Source of the DNA: Centrapalus pauciflorus
Lineage: Eukaryota; Streptophyta; Magnoliopsida; Asterales; Asteraceae
Assembly (NCBI GenBank): GCA_020465985.1
Contig: JAANYP010006939.1
Coordinates: 326,532-390,531, forward strand
Direction: 5' to 3'
DNA length: 64,000 nucleotides
Below are positions 10,259 through 22,417 of the stretch, in pieces. A program made the position numbers and the translations under genes. Positions within the stretch are counted from its first letter, which is position 1; each line of letters starts with the position of its first letter. The notes beneath the pieces are model-generated. The model was not told the origin of the DNA. It did not search any database and saw only the letters and a list, made by a program, of their open reading frames with translations.

Positions 10259-12495
10259 GGTTTGAATCAATTTATTTCATGAGTTGAATTGCGTATTGAT
10301 TTTGAATTATCATGATTAATTTTAAAAGTGTATTTATGTGACGAGGACGTCCCAATGGTCTAACTTTGGAATGGAAGATTCTAATATATATTTAATATAA
10401 TTCAATTACGCCTCCATAAAAATCTTTAAACCAAAATTTTCACCACCTAGCAGAGGGTTACGCCACCCTACACCTAAACATAGTATAAAATTAAAAATTT
10501 CAAAGAGGGGGGCGCAGGGCTACGCCCAAGCATACGCCCCTGTCGCGTTAAAATGCAGACAATCACATTTTTTTTTCATTTTGCAAACCCTAGAGACCCT
10601 CTTAACCTACGGCTGAGGTGTGGCTTCCCCTTGAACCTTCAATTATTCTCCAATTTTTACAAATCTAAGCTTTAAATCATTCCTACCATCATCACTAACC
10701 AAATTCTAGGCTCAAATGCTCTCTTTTTAGTCATATTCACTCATTTAAGGGATTTTTAGGTAGAGTTGATTTGGAAGATGAATCAAGTTTTGTTCATCTT
10801 TTAACCACCATTCACCAAGGTTTGTGATTTTCCATGAGATACATGTCTTATTTCATAATATTTGAGACGAAGGGAAGTAAGGAAACTCCATGTTCATCCA
10901 TGGAGTTTTTGAGGTAATTTTGACTTTTAGAGTCAAAATATGATGAAATTACATGTGTAGTATGCTAATCTTGGATAATGTGATATGAGGTATATGTTTA
11001 GATGATATATTAGTTAGTTTGCCATACTTAAATATTGTGTTCTAATTAGATTTATAAAAGTCGGTTGCCTAGATATGCATATATGTTTTCAAATTATAAG
11101 TGACTAATATAGCTAGTTCAAGATTTAATTTCATGCGCTAAGTAGTTATAAATTTTGTTAAGACAATTATTTTATAATTTAGTTGCATAATATGATGACA
11201 ATATATGTATAAGGAAGGGTTCTTTTGAGAACCTTAAATATCATGACAACCTAAGAACCATTTGTGGTTATTAAATCAATAAGATCTATGACTGAAAATT
11301 GTCAAATGACATTTTTGTAATTTTAACAAAAATTTTGATAGTAGAAAATCTTGGAAAAGTGTGCAAATGATATTTTTGAAAGAAAAAAAAAATCTATTTT
11401 TTCTTTTTCTTTCTCTTCATTTTTTTCATTTTCATTTTCTTTTATGAATATTGATTTTTATAGTAAAAAAATGTTTTTCAATAAAAAAAATTTTCTATAT
11501 AGAAAATTATTTATCTGCTAAAAATTTAACATATTCTATATAATTATTATGTATCCATATAGAATATTATATATTCTATATCTTTTTATGTAGATTAACA
11601 TTACTATTCATAATCTATGTAGTTAGTTATGTTTCTTATACATTCATATATTTTTATGTTTCTTATATATTTCTATATTTTTTTTATGTAGATTAAGATT
11701 ACTATTCATAATATATGTAAATGTTATATAAAATGATATGTAAGATATATAGATACAACAATAACAAATAAACTGGTAAACATATTTTATGTATATTATT
11801 ACCCACTGTAAGATTACTATTCATAATCTATGTAGATTGTTCATCAAATCATCGTTGTAAATCTTGATCGGAGTTTCTAACTTTTCTTTGCCTTTATCAT
11901 TACCCACTGTAAGATTCTCAGTTGGTAACACTTATGAGACTCAATTTGAGCTTCTAAATCTTTGACAATTCTCAGGAGTCAAGAGAGTTCATCATCATAA
12001 GACTTAGTATCGATTTTGAAAAAGTGTTCACAAAGTGAGAAAACTTTCTTTTCATGCTCAAAGTCATTTGTCATTTTCAAAATTCGTTCCTCGAGTTCAG
12101 TGATTTGATGTATTAAGCATGTTGAGCATCATTAGAGTCTCTTGGGTTTTCAAAAACAATGCCTTTCTTTGAGTTCTAAAACTAGGTTTCTTTTTGCTTA
12201 TGCATATGAATGGTTTGATCTGTCTATCCTTGTTTTAGCAAAAAAGCTCGTACATAATAACTTATCAACTATTAAATAATTACAAATAACTCTCAGACTT
12301 GATTACAATAAATTAAGTGCAACAAATAGTATTCTTATATTATTTTAAATAATTAATAGTTATGTATTTTTATTTATATACATTTTATATAAATATATTT
12401 TGTTAAAAATATCCACGTGTTACGTGAGTCATACACTAATAATGAATATACCAGTCAATATTAAATTCTCCTTTAATTTTATATACATAAACATG
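10259..12495. repeat. Duplicated flank, unit A left part
   Basis: AT-rich sequence repeated at 36961-38101 and 46919-48010 with several percent divergence. 10440-10930 looks like an eroded gypsy LTR/leader (AAACCCTAGAGACCC, GACGAAGGGAAGTAAGG). 11380-11800 is nearly pure A/T with TATATAGA runs. No host gene is visible. The second copy has an 8.8-kb Copia inserted where this copy reads AAATCTATTTTTTC (near 11390), so this is the empty site. Confidence 0.7.
11885..12200 (-). pseudogene. Possible coiled-coil fragment of a Sirevirus-like gag
   Basis: The minus strand reads as short, broken frames rich in E, K and L (for example ELEERILKMTNDFEHEKKVF), similar in style to the coiled coil at 4666-5295. 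Stops and shifts prevent a continuous frame. A second, equally broken copy lies at 47385-47715 in the duplicated flank. The identification rests on composition only. Confidence 0.3.
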
Positions 12496-12874
12496 TAATA
12501 ACTAGGGATAATTGCGCAAAAAACCTTCAACTTTTCAGTTTTTTGTGAATAAAACCCCAAATCATTTTTTGTTGCATAAAAAACCCCGAACTAACTAAAA
12601 ATCAGTAAATCAAGGTTTTATCAATGAGTAACCCGTTCAAACCAGTTATTAATCTGTAACAACCTAATTTTGATCTAGTCATAAATTCAGTAATATTTTG
12701 AACCGATAATGTAATAATGTTGAATTATTTGAATTATAATTTAATTAATAATGAAATATTAATTAAATTATATAAATATTTAATTTATGAATTAATTATT
12801 AAAGAAAATTAAATAAAAGAGATATAATATACAAAAATAAAAGTGAGTTAGCTAGCAAATATAACTAGAAGACG

Positions 12875-12972
12875 TATATAAACGAGAATTATATTCACAA
12901 ATCTGATTTGCACTCTCTCTCTCTAACTCTCTCTCTCTAAACTCTCTCTCTAGCTTTCTCTCTAACTTCTCT
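12875..12972 (+). promoter_or_regulatory. LTR promoter: TATA box plus CT-rich tract
   Basis: TATATAA at 12875-12881 followed by repeats of CTCTCTCT from 12911 to 12972. The identical arrangement lies in the 3' LTR (TATA near 20016). CT-rich sequence just downstream of TATA is common at plant transcription starts. The exact start is not determinable here. Confidence 0.6.
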
Positions 12973-13086
12973 CTAGAAATTCTCCTAAACCGACCGTCCG
13001 ATTATCAAGATATATATACCGTTAGGAAGATCTCGGCGAATACTACACGAATATACCAATTCCTGCGTGAATTCAGACGAATTGAG

Positions 13087-14544
13087 GTAAGATTTTTGTA
13101 TTTTTACGTTTTATATATATATACGGTATTCTCGAATCTATTAAATTTTATGATATTTGAAGCTATTTTTATCAAAATTAACTAGAATAAGTTTAAGATA
13201 ATCAAACATAGGCTTAATATTGATTATATATGTGATTTATGCCTTAGAAATTCATGGTTTAGAGTTGCAAATATGATCAGATTCGAGAACATTATAATCA
13301 GATTCGAAAATGCATAGATCAAACTCGAGAGATCTATGAACAGACTCGAATTGTATAGTTTCGAGTCTATGAATTCGAATCTGTTCTTTTTCCCCTAGAC
13401 TCGAGAGTGGCTTCGATTCTATACGTATATTTCGAGTCTATGCATAGTTCGAACCTAATCCCCATGTGTGTGTGTCTCGAATCTATCCATTAGATTCGAA
13501 GGGGTCCCATTTCGAATCTGACCATCCATATATGAACTTAATTTGCTCGAATCTAGCTAGTTAAACTCGAAGTGTGTATGTGTTTCGAATCTATTCTTTA
13601 GATTCGAATGAGCTTATTTCGAATCTATGTCATTTCGAATTTATGGTATCCGAATCTGCACCCCATTCGAATCTGATGCCTTTAATTCAAAATCTAAGAT
13701 GATATATGAACTAACAAATTATCAGAATCAGATAAAATAAAGATTTTAACGACTAAAGAAAAGATGATAATGATATGATATTGATATGGTATATTATGAT
13801 AATTCTGGACAGGTTCAGTGAAATTCTGAACATTTAGACAAAGATTTTAAAAGATTTAAAGCGGGTCAGAGACTTGATTTGACAGAGAACAGATTGATAA
13901 AATCCTGAGATAACTCAGGTGGCAGATTCATATATCTGTTTGACCAAGACCCAACACTGTGAGTTATAGATATTCAAATTGAACATGCAAAGATCCGTTT
14001 GAGATATATTGATGCTGTTACATTATTTGACATTCATTTATCAGCTGGATTGAGACCTGTGCACACCATGGATGGGTGTTGCCCAGTGAATCATGATAGC
14101 TATTTGCTTATCATTTCATATTGCATTTATTAGCGCTTCAGACTTTGCTTTATGATTCGTTGCTATCATGACTTCTAAGACTTATGCTTACTACATTGAT
14201 CAGATTTGATAAGATTTATTCAGCTTGACTAGCCCTTATGGTCTATTGTTCTAGACCCGGCTATTCCACCAGTTCTCACGAACTTGGTAATGACCTCCGA
14301 TGTTCGGCCATGTTGACCTACTGGTAGCTAGCCCAGTATGTGGCTGATCCCCACGATATAAGCGTGAGTGTGGTTTGAACATCATCCGATCTTAAGATAC
14401 TATATCTCAATCATGATGAGGGCTGTAGCGGCAGCCAAGACTTATCACGCTTAGAATTATGACTCCGCTTGACACGCATGTTAATATTGAAAATCTATAA
14501 ACTCACTAAGCTTTGCTTACAGATGTTGCTTTAATATTTTACAG
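13087..14544 (+). other. Candidate leader intron in gypsy 5' LTR
   Basis: Donor GAG|GTAAGA and acceptor TTTTACAG|GAAAAA bound 1458 nt that contain the whole TTCGAATCT array and several ATGs that would otherwise precede gag. The LTR at 1253 shows matching sites 1455 nt apart. Inference from sequence only. Confidence 0.45.
13279..13676. repeat. TTCGAATCT / AGATTCGAA motif array
   Basis: About twenty copies of a 9- to 12-base motif (AGATTCGAA, TTCGAGTCT, TTCGAATCT, ACTCGAGAG) in both orientations, many forming AGATTCGAATCT-like palindromes. Present again in the 3' LTR (about 20415-20812). The same motif fills the LTR and leader of the unrelated Copia at 38102. Confidence 0.9.
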
Positions 14545-14900
14545 GAAAAAGCAAAGGAAAGTCACCTGCCGGACCTAGTTCTTAGGTCTTACACGATCAA
14601 GACAGAAGTATCATAGACCTCTACTCAACGATCTCATTTTGGTACTAATTGGATGATGATATTGTGGTGATCTGGGTAGATTTATTTTGATAATATGATG
14701 ACATGAATTAGATTAGACTTGTGCCCTTTATAAGTTTAATTTGAAAACCGTAACTGTATTAAACTTAAATCTTAATAGCTTGTACTGTAATTTAATTTTC
14801 CGCATTAAAATTACTCTATCTTAGTTTGGTTGATATCGTATTGCAATATGTGGGACCTAGACTGGTGAGAACTGCCCCGGAAGGGGTGCTCTTCACAGGA

Positions 14901-14912
14901 TGGTATCAGAGC
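14901..14912 (+). other. Primer-binding site, initiator tRNA-Met type
   Basis: TGGTATCAGAGC begins three bases after the 5' LTR end. This is the standard plant primer-binding sequence complementary to the 3' end of initiator methionine tRNA. Confidence 0.9.
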
Positions 14913-15097
14913 CCATAGTTTGAGTGAATCAAGTATTACGTGAGTATACTTGATCTCAAACTGAAGCAATACATATGTATCAATCATTTAGGTGGTTTGA
15001 ACTGAGATAGGATGTACAGACTATTAGGATGGGAAAAAGGGTACATAGATCTAAGTCTATAAACTGATAGTTAAATGCTTGTAATTTTCAGTAGAAG

Positions 15098-16579
15098 ATG
15101 TCAGGATCAGGATCAGGTGATATTCCCAACAATATGACCCAACAACAAATGTTTGAAATGATGCAACAATTTCTAGCCCAACACTCAGAACAACAAAACA
15201 AAATGATGCAAGAACAGTTTCGTGCCAGAGATGAGGCCGAAGCTAAAAGACGTGAAGAAAAGAAAATTAAGAGAAATGAAAAGCAAGTCCAGACCAATGA
15301 ATCTGATTCTGATAATTCAAATCCAGAAACCCAAATAGCTCAGCCAAAAGGCTGCAAATTTAAAGATTTTAAAGCGAGCGGTGCCCTGAACTTCGAGGGT
15401 ACTGTGGATCCGATCCAGGCGATGGATTGGATTAGTCATACTGAAGAAATCTTCAGGATTTCTGATTGCCTAGATTCGAAGAAAGTAAGCTATGCGTCTG
15501 CACTATTTGTGGGAGCTGCTCGTGCCTGGTGGAAAACCCAGCGAAGTATCTATGGAGAGGAGGTGATTCAGACTTTAGAATGGGAGCAGTTTCTAGACAT
15601 GTTCAACGCGAAATACTGCCCAGTTGACCAGCAAGATAAGATGGAAGTCCAATTAATGCAACTGACTCAGGGAACGAAGACTGTAGATGAATATGAACAC
15701 GAATTTTCAAGATTATGTGGCTACTCTTCTTACCAAGTAGCAACAGAGGAAAGGAAAATGAATAGGTTCCGAGTAGGACTCAATCCTAGATACAGACATC
15801 CGATGAGCGCGATTAAATACAAGAGTTATCTAGAAATGGTAGAAGCAGCTAGACAGATTGAACGAGGGTACTTAGAGTACGGCGATCAGCTCTACGCTCC
15901 GTCTACTAATCCGATGAATCCGTCTCCTCCAAAGAAACAGCGGTTTGGCAGATTTTTCAAGCCAAATAAGTCGCAATCTCAGCAAACCCATCAGTATAGT
16001 TCACAGCCGAAAGCGCAAGCCTACTCACTGACAAACGAGCCACGATTCTGCAAGAGATGCAGAAAATCACATATGGGGTTATGTAATCCAGAAGACGTTA
16101 CTTGCTTCGCGTGCAACATGATCGGTCACAGCAGTGATGAATGTCCGCAGCAGGGACGAGGATGTGCGAAGTGTGGAAAAAGAGGACACTTTATGTACCA
16201 GTGTCGTAGCGGACCGCGTTATCAATCTCAATCATCAGCAGGAGGTTCTACAGGGAAAAGTTCTGCTGCAACGCCGACTGCACGGACTCGAGCTTTCCAA
16301 ATTACAGCTGAAGAGGCGAGAGAAACACCAGACGTAGTCACCGGTACGTTTCTGTTAAATACAATTCCTGCTCGTGTGTTATTTGATTCCGGTGCTAGTC
16401 GTTCCTTCATATCAACTACTTTCGCTCAAAGACTATATAAATCTCCCTCGAAGCTTCCCGTAATACTTGATATCGAGACACCAGCAACAACTATGTTATG
16501 GCTGATTCTGTTTATCGTAACTGCACTCTACTTATCAATAACATTGTATTCAATCTCGACCTCATCCCGATTCCTTTAA
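15098..16579 (+). CDS. Gypsy gag and protease (frameshifted at 3' end)
   Basis: The frame opens at the first ATG after the PBS. Residues 1-85 are Q/M/E-rich with a likely coiled coil. Residues 86-270 match the retrotransposon gag core (ARAWWKTQRS, EYEHEFSRL, MNRFRVGLNP). Two CCHC zinc knuckles follow at about residues 337-370 (CFACNMIGHSSDEC and CAKCGKRGHFMYQC). The aspartic protease active site VLFDSGASRSF lies near residue 430. The protease reading then leaves this frame near 16490 and resumes in the frame of the ORF starting at 16498; the last 30 or so residues here are out-of-frame translation. A one-base indel is the simplest explanation, so this copy is probably not autonomous. Confidence 0.9.
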   Translation: MSGSGSGDIPNNMTQQQMFEMMQQFLAQHSEQQNKMMQEQFRARDEAEAKRREEKKIKRNEKQVQTNESDSDNSNPETQIAQPKGCKFKDFKASGALNFEGTVDPIQAMDWISHTEEIFRISDCLDSKKVSYASALFVGAARAWWKTQRSIYGEEVIQTLEWEQFLDMFNAKYCPVDQQDKMEVQLMQLTQGTKTVDEYEHEFSRLCGYSSYQVATEERKMNRFRVGLNPRYRHPMSAIKYKSYLEMVEAARQIERGYLEYGDQLYAPSTNPMNPSPPKKQRFGRFFKPNKSQSQQTHQYSSQPKAQAYSLTNEPRFCKRCRKSHMGLCNPEDVTCFACNMIGHSSDECPQQGRGCAKCGKRGHFMYQCRSGPRYQSQSSAGGSTGKSSAATPTARTRAFQITAEEARETPDVVTGTFLLNTIPARVLFDSGASRSFISTTFAQRLYKSPSKLPVILDIETPATTMLWLILFIVTALYLSITLYSISTSSRFL

Positions 16580-19500
16580 AAGAATTTGATGTCATCATCG
16601 GTATGGATTGGCTAATGAACAACGAGGCCACAATTATCTGCAACCGACGAGTAATCAAAATCAAATCTTCAGACGGTCGAGTACTTGAGATCAAGGGCGA
16701 GAAGCGGAAAGGTGCGCATTGCTTTATATCTGAAGAAAAGGCTCACAAATATTTGTCTAAAGGTCACGACTCTTACCTTTGTTATGCTCTATCTGAGTCC
16801 AGCTCTGAAAAGAAGTCTTTATCCGATATTCCTATCATCTGTGAGTTTCCAGACGTATTTCCCGATGACATTTCTGGAGTGCCACCGGAACGACAAGTCG
16901 AGTTCAGTATTGACTTGGTTCCTGGTGCGGCTCCTATCGCAAAAGCTCCCTACAGACTTGCACCTGCAGAAATGCAGGAAATGTCAAAGCAGTTGCAAGA
17001 GCTGTTAGAGAAGGGGTTTATCCGACCGAGTTCTTCTCCGTGGGGTGCACCAGTACTATTTGTTAAAAAGAAAGACGGAACTTTCCGTATGTGCATCGAT
17101 TACCGCGAGTTGAACAAGGTTACAATAAAGAATAAGTATCCTCTGCCCAGAATCGATGATCTGTTTGATCAGTTACAAGGAGCCAGTTACTTTTCGAAAA
17201 TAGATCTCCGATCTGGGTATCATCAGTTAAAAGTCAGAGAAGAAGATGTTCCAAAGACAGCTTTCCGTACAAGATACGGCCATTACGAATTTCTCGTGAT
17301 GCCGTTCGGCTTGACAAATGCACCAGCGGCATTCATGGATCTCATGAACCGTGTGTGCAGACCAATGTTGGATAAATCAGTTATCGTGTTCATAGACGAT
17401 ATTCTGATTTACTCCAAAACGGAGGCTGATCATTCTATTCATCTGCGGCAATTGCTAGAGTTATTAAGAAAAGAAAGACTCTATGCAAAGTTTTCTAAGT
17501 GCGAATTCTGGCTCAGACAGGTATAATTTCTATTATATAAGTCTTGAGCTGTTTCCTTAACTATTCTATGATTCACCTCAGAATTTGAAATTCTATCTTA
17601 ATTCTTATAGATCCAGTTCCTTGGCCATGTTGTTTCTGGCAAAGGAATTTCCGTTGATCCTTCAAAAGTCGAGGCTGTTCAGAAGTGGCAAACACCTCGC
17701 AATGCCTCAGAGATAAGAAGTTTCCTTGGATTGGCCGGTTATTATCGGCGATTCATAAAGGACTTCTCAAAGATTGCTGTGCCGCTCACAATGTTAACAC
17801 GAAAGAATACTCCTTTCGTTTGGACTAATAAACAGCAAGAGGCATTTGACATTTTGAAGCAAAAGCTTATTCAAGCGCCGATTCTAGCCTTGCCAGAAGG
17901 TAATGACGATTTCGTTGTCTATAGCGATGCCTCTGGTACTGGCTTAGGATGTGTTCTGATGCAAAGGGGAAAGGTAATTGCCTACGCTTCAAGGCAATTA
18001 AAGGATTACGAGAAAAGTGCACCAACTCATGATCTTGAGTTGGCTGCCGTCACCTTTGCTCTAAAAATCTGGCGGCATTATCTTTATGGGACTCGGTGTC
18101 AGCTCTACACCGATCATAAGAGTCTCAAATACCTTTTTACTCAGAAAGATCTGAACATGAAACAGCGTCGATCCTTGGAGCTTATCAAGGATTATGACTG
18201 CGAGATCTTATATCATCCCGGCAAAGCAAATGTTGTCGCGGATGCGTTGAGTAGAAAAGTGTATCCTGAAAAGTGCTGTTATGCCCTAACTCCAGTTATA
18301 TTCTCTTCTGATCTTATTGAAGATATTCGAGCTGCTCAAACTGAAGCGCTGAAAGAAGAGAACATAGATTCTGAAAATCTAAAAGGGCAATTACAATTTC
18401 TAACTCTGAACCATTTGGGACTTCACTGTCTCAAGGGAAACCGAATCTGGGTTCCTAAATATGGTTCTATTCGTAGCACCCTTCTGTCCGAAGCTCATCA
18501 GTCCAAGTTATCTATTCATCCTGGCAGCTCAAAGATGTATTTTGATCTGAAAGCTGATTACTGGTGGCCAGGAATGAAGAAGGACATTGGAAAATGTGTT
18601 GAAAGCTGCAGAGTATGTCAGATGGTTAAGGCAGAACATCAGAAACCCTTCGGGGATATGCAACCACTGCCAGTTCCTGAATGGAAGTGGGAGCATATAA
18701 CAATGGACTTCATTACGAAGCTGCCAAAGACCAAAAGACAGCACGACTCCATCTGGGTAGTCGTTGACCGATTAACGAAATCAGCACATTTCATTCCGAT
18801 GAAAGAAACATATTCTCTCGATAGATTGGCGCAGCTGTATATCTCTGAAATTATTTCTCGTCACGGTGTGCCGAAGTCTATCGTTTCTGATCGAGATAGT
18901 CGCTTCACATCCAGATTCTGGCAAGCATTACAAGAAGGGATGGGTACTCGGATTTCTATGAGTACTGCTTATCATCCAAATGCAGATGGCCAGAGTGAGC
19001 GTACTATCTTAACTCTAGAAGATATGCTTCGTGCCTGCATTCTTGATCTAGGTGGTAACTGGGATGACCACTTACCGTTGGTCGAATTCTCGTATAATAA
19101 CAGTTATCATTCAACGATCAAGATGGCTCCTTTTGAGGCTCTATACGGAAGAAAATGCAGAACTCCTACCTGTTGGCGCGAAACAGGTGAATCGCCACTG
19201 GCAGGACCTGCCCTTCTACAGTTGACTCATGAAAAGATTCAACTAGTTAGAAGGAATATTCTTGAAGCTCAAAGCAGGCAGAAGTCATATTATGATAACC
19301 GGCATAGATCAATAAGTTTTGCGGTTAACGATTGGGTGATGTTGAAAGTATCCCCAATGAAGAATGTGGTGAGATTCATAAAGAGAAACAAGCTAGCTCC
19401 AAGATTTATCGGTCCGTTCAAGATTGTGGAAAAGATTGGAAATCAATCTTATCGTCTTGAACTACCGGCTGACTTAGCGGGAATACATCCTGTATTTCAT

Positions 19501-19752
19501 GTCAGTCATCTGAGAAAGAGTTTAGCTGATGAAAGGGAAGTTCAGATACCACATGTTAACTTGCAGATTGATGAGAAGCTTCGCGTGGTTGAAGAGCCAG
19601 AACGTATTCTGGACTCGAAGACCAAAAAGCTTCGGAATAAAGAGATACAGATGGTGCTCGTCCAGTGGAAACACCACAAAGGTTCGCATCAGTCTTGGGA
19701 ATCGAGAGATGTTATGAAAGCTACATATCCCGGTCTGTTCGAATCTAGCTAA
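16498..19752 (+). CDS. Gypsy pol: RT, RNase H, integrase, chromodomain (with intron)
   Basis: Pol continues from the protease tail in a new frame. Exon-like part 16498-17520 holds the linker (FDVIIGMDWL) and RT, with RMCIDYRELN and the catalytic VFIDDILIYSK near residue 298. A GT-AG interval at 17521-17610 separates it from 17611-19752, which resumes in phase with FLGHVVSGKG. RNase H (VYSDASGTGLG, 17920 on), the integrase HHCC finger (18515-18625), the D, D, E triad (MDFITK, VSDRDSRF, NADGQSERT) and a C-terminal chromodomain (VLVQWKHH, 19650) follow. The stop is TAA at 19750. No other break is visible in RT, RNase H or integrase. The pol product copies element RNA into DNA and inserts it. Confidence 0.9.
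17521..17610 (+). other. Probable 90-nt spliceosomal intron within RT
   Basis: Between the RT residues FWLRQ and IQFLGH lies a 90-base AT-rich interval beginning CAG|GTATAATTTC and ending TTCTTATAG|ATCCAG. It contains an in-frame TAA at 17524-17526. Removing it restores the conserved order of RT residues exactly, in phase 0. A branch-point-like CTTAAT/TTAACT is present upstream of the acceptor. Confidence 0.8.
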
Positions 19753-19789
19753 CTTCGGGGACGAAGTTTGTGCGTGGTGGAGCCCATTC

Positions 19790-22035
19790 TGTAACAACCT
19801 AATTTTGATCTAGTCATAAATTCAGTAATATTTTGAACCGATAATGTAATAATGTTGAATTATTTGAATTATAATTTAATTAATAATGAAATATTAATTA
19901 AATTATATAAATATTTAATTTATGAATTAATTATTATTAAAGAAAATTAAATAAAAGAGATATAATATACAAAAATAAAAGTGAGTTAGCTAGCAAATAT
20001 AACTAGAAGACGTATATAAACGAGAATTATATTCACAAATCTGATTTGCACTCTCTCTCTCTAACTCTCTCTCTCTAAACTCTCTCTCTAGCTTTCTCTC
20101 TCTAACTTCTCTCTAGAAATTCTCCTAAACCGACCGTCCGATTATCAAGATATATATACCGTTAGGAAGATCTCGGCGAATACTACACGAATATACCAAT
20201 TCCTGCGTGAATTCAGACGAATTGAGGTAAGATTTTTGTATTTTTACGTTTTATATATATACGGTATTCTCGAATCTATTAAATTTTATGATATTTGAAG
20301 CTATTTTTATCAAAATTAACTAGAATAAGTTTAAGATAATCAAACATAGGCTTAATATTGATTATATATGTGATTTATGCCTTAGAAATTCATGGTTTAG
20401 AGTTGCAAATATGATCAGATTCGAGAACATTATAATCAGATTCGAAAATGCATAGATCAAACTCGAGAGATCTATGAACAGACTCGAATTGTATAGTTTC
20501 GAGTCTATGAATTCGAATCTGTTCTTTTTCCCCTAGACTCGAGAGTGGCTTCGATTCTATACGTATATTTCGAGTCTATGCATAGTTCGAACCTAATCCC
20601 CATGTGTGTGTGTCTCGAATCTATCCATTAGATTCGAAGGGGTCCCATTTCGAATCTGACCATCCATATATGAACTTAATTTGCTCGAATCTAGCTAGTT
20701 AAACTCGAAGTGTGTATGTGTTTCGAATCTATTCTTTAGATTCGAATGAGCTTATTTCGAATCTATGTCATTTCGAATTTATGGTATCCGAATCTGCACC
20801 CCATTCGAATCTGATGCCTTTAATTCAAAATCTAAGATGATATATGAGCTAACAAATTATCAGAATCAGATAAAATAAAGATTTTAACGACTAAAGAAAA
20901 GATGATAATGATATGATATTGATATGGTATATTATGATAATTCTGGACAGGTTCAGTGAAATTCTGAACATTTAGACAAAGATTTTAAAAGATTTAAAGC
21001 GGGTCAGAGACTTGATTTGACAGAGAACAGATTGATAAAATTCTGAGATAACTCAGGTGGCAGATTCATATATCTGTTTGACCAAGACCCAACACTGTGA
21101 GTTATAGATATTCAAATTGAACATGCAAAGATCCGTTTGAGATATATTGATGCTGTTACATTATTTGACATTCATTTATCAGCTGGATTGAGACCTGTGC
21201 ACACCATGGATGGGTGTTGCCCAGTGAATCATGATAGCTATTTGCTTATCATTTCATATTGCATTTATTAGCGCTTCAGACTTTGCTTTATGATTCGTTG
21301 CTATCATGACTTCTAAGACTTATGCTTACTACATTGATCAGATTTGATAAGATTTATTCAGCTTGACTAGCCCTTATGGTCTATTGTTCTAGACCCGGCT
21401 ATTCCACCAGTTCTCACGAACTTGGTAATGACCTCCGATGTTCGGCCATGTTGACCTACTGGTAGCTAGCCCAGTATGTGGCTGATCCCCACGATATAAG
21501 CGTGAGTGTGGTTTGAACATCATCCGATCTTAAGATACTATATCTCAATCATGATGAGGGCTGTAGCGGCAGCCAAGACTTATCACGCTTAGAATTATGA
21601 CTCCGCTTGACACGCATGTTAATATTGAAAATCTATAAACTCACTAAGCTTTGCTTACAGATGTTGCTTTAATATTTTACAGGAAAAAGCAAAGGAAAGT
21701 CACCTGCCGGACCTAGTTCTTAGGTCTTACACGATCAAGACAGAAGTATCATAGACCTCTACTCAACGATCTCATTTTGGTACTAATTGGATGATGATAT
21801 TGTGGTGATCTGGGTAGATTTATTTTGATAATATGATGACATGAATTAGATTAGACTTGTGCCCTTTATAAGTTTAATTTGAAAACCTTAACTGTATTAA
21901 ACTTAAATCTTAATAGCTTGTACTGTAATTTAATTTTCCGCATTAAAATTACTCTATCTTAGTTTGGTTGATATCGTATTGCAATATGTGGGACCTAGAC
22001 TGGTGAGAACTGCCCCGGAAGGGGTGGTCTTCACA
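19790..22035 (+). repeat. 3' LTR of gypsy element
   Basis: 2246 bp, TGTAACAACC to TCTTCACA, nearly identical to the 5' LTR. The polypurine tract before it is weak (GTGGTGGAGCCC), unlike the GGGGGGAG usual for the clade. Confidence 0.95.
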
Positions 22036-22417
22036 TAATCCTACGTGGACAGGTAAATAACCTACTTGGAACAAATTTTAGTTGTTGAAACTGGTTGTCA
22101 AATATTACAAATCATTTAAACCTCTGTTGATGATGTAATCCCGTTTAAAAATTACGATTAAAAATTGTCAACGAGGGTTTAAATGATGTGTAATGCCTGA
22201 CAACCGACTTCAACAATTAAAAATATATTTCACGTGGGTTATTTACCGGTCCACGTAGGATTAATAATCAGTTTCAGCCGGTTATCCATTGATAAAACCT
22301 TGATTTACTGATTTTTTGTTAGTTCGGGGTTTTCTATGCAACGAAAAATGGTTTGGGGTTTTAATCACAAAAACTTGACAAGTTAGTGGTTTTTTACACA
22401 ATTAACCCTAATAACTA

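Larger units (their letters stand above)
12655..14897 (+). repeat. 5' LTR of gypsy element
   Basis: Starts TGTAACAACC and ends TCTTCACA, 2243 bp. A TATA box (GTATATAAACG, 12875-12881) is followed 30 bases on by a CT-rich tract (12911-12972). A strong donor GAG|GTAAGA is at 13087 and an acceptor TTTTACAG at 14544. The TTCGAATCT motif array occupies 13279-13676. Confidence 0.95.
12655..22035 (+). mobile_element. Ty3/gypsy chromovirus (Tekay-like), complete, 9.4 kb
   Basis: A full-length LTR retrotransposon with LTRs at 12655-14897 and 19790-22035, flanked by TAATC at 12650-12654 and 22036-22040 (perfect 5-bp target duplication). Internal order is PBS, gag, protease, RT, RNase H, integrase, chromodomain, which defines Ty3/gypsy; the C-terminal chromodomain and long LTRs suggest the Tekay/Del clade. 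I counted about four substitutions and three small indels between the LTRs, so the insertion is very recent. It landed inside the MITE arm at 12505. One frameshift in the protease and one probable intron in RT are described separately. Confidence 0.95.
12505..22408. mobile_element. MULE-like foldback MITE, split by gypsy element
   Basis: The two pieces 12505-12654 and 22041-22408 form one foldback element of about 518 bp with ends GGGATAATTG and CAATTAACCC and arms complementary over 150 bases or more. It is flanked by TAATAACTA at 12496-12504 and 22409-22417, a perfect 9-bp target duplication as made by Mutator-like transposases. The second copy of the flank has a single TAATAACTA at about 48011-48019, the unfilled site. 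No coding capacity. Confidence 0.9.

Noticed and set aside
15098..16579. Programmed frameshift between gypsy gag-protease and RT
   Set aside because: The shift near 16490 lies inside the protease and I see no slippery heptamer; a single-base indel is simpler.
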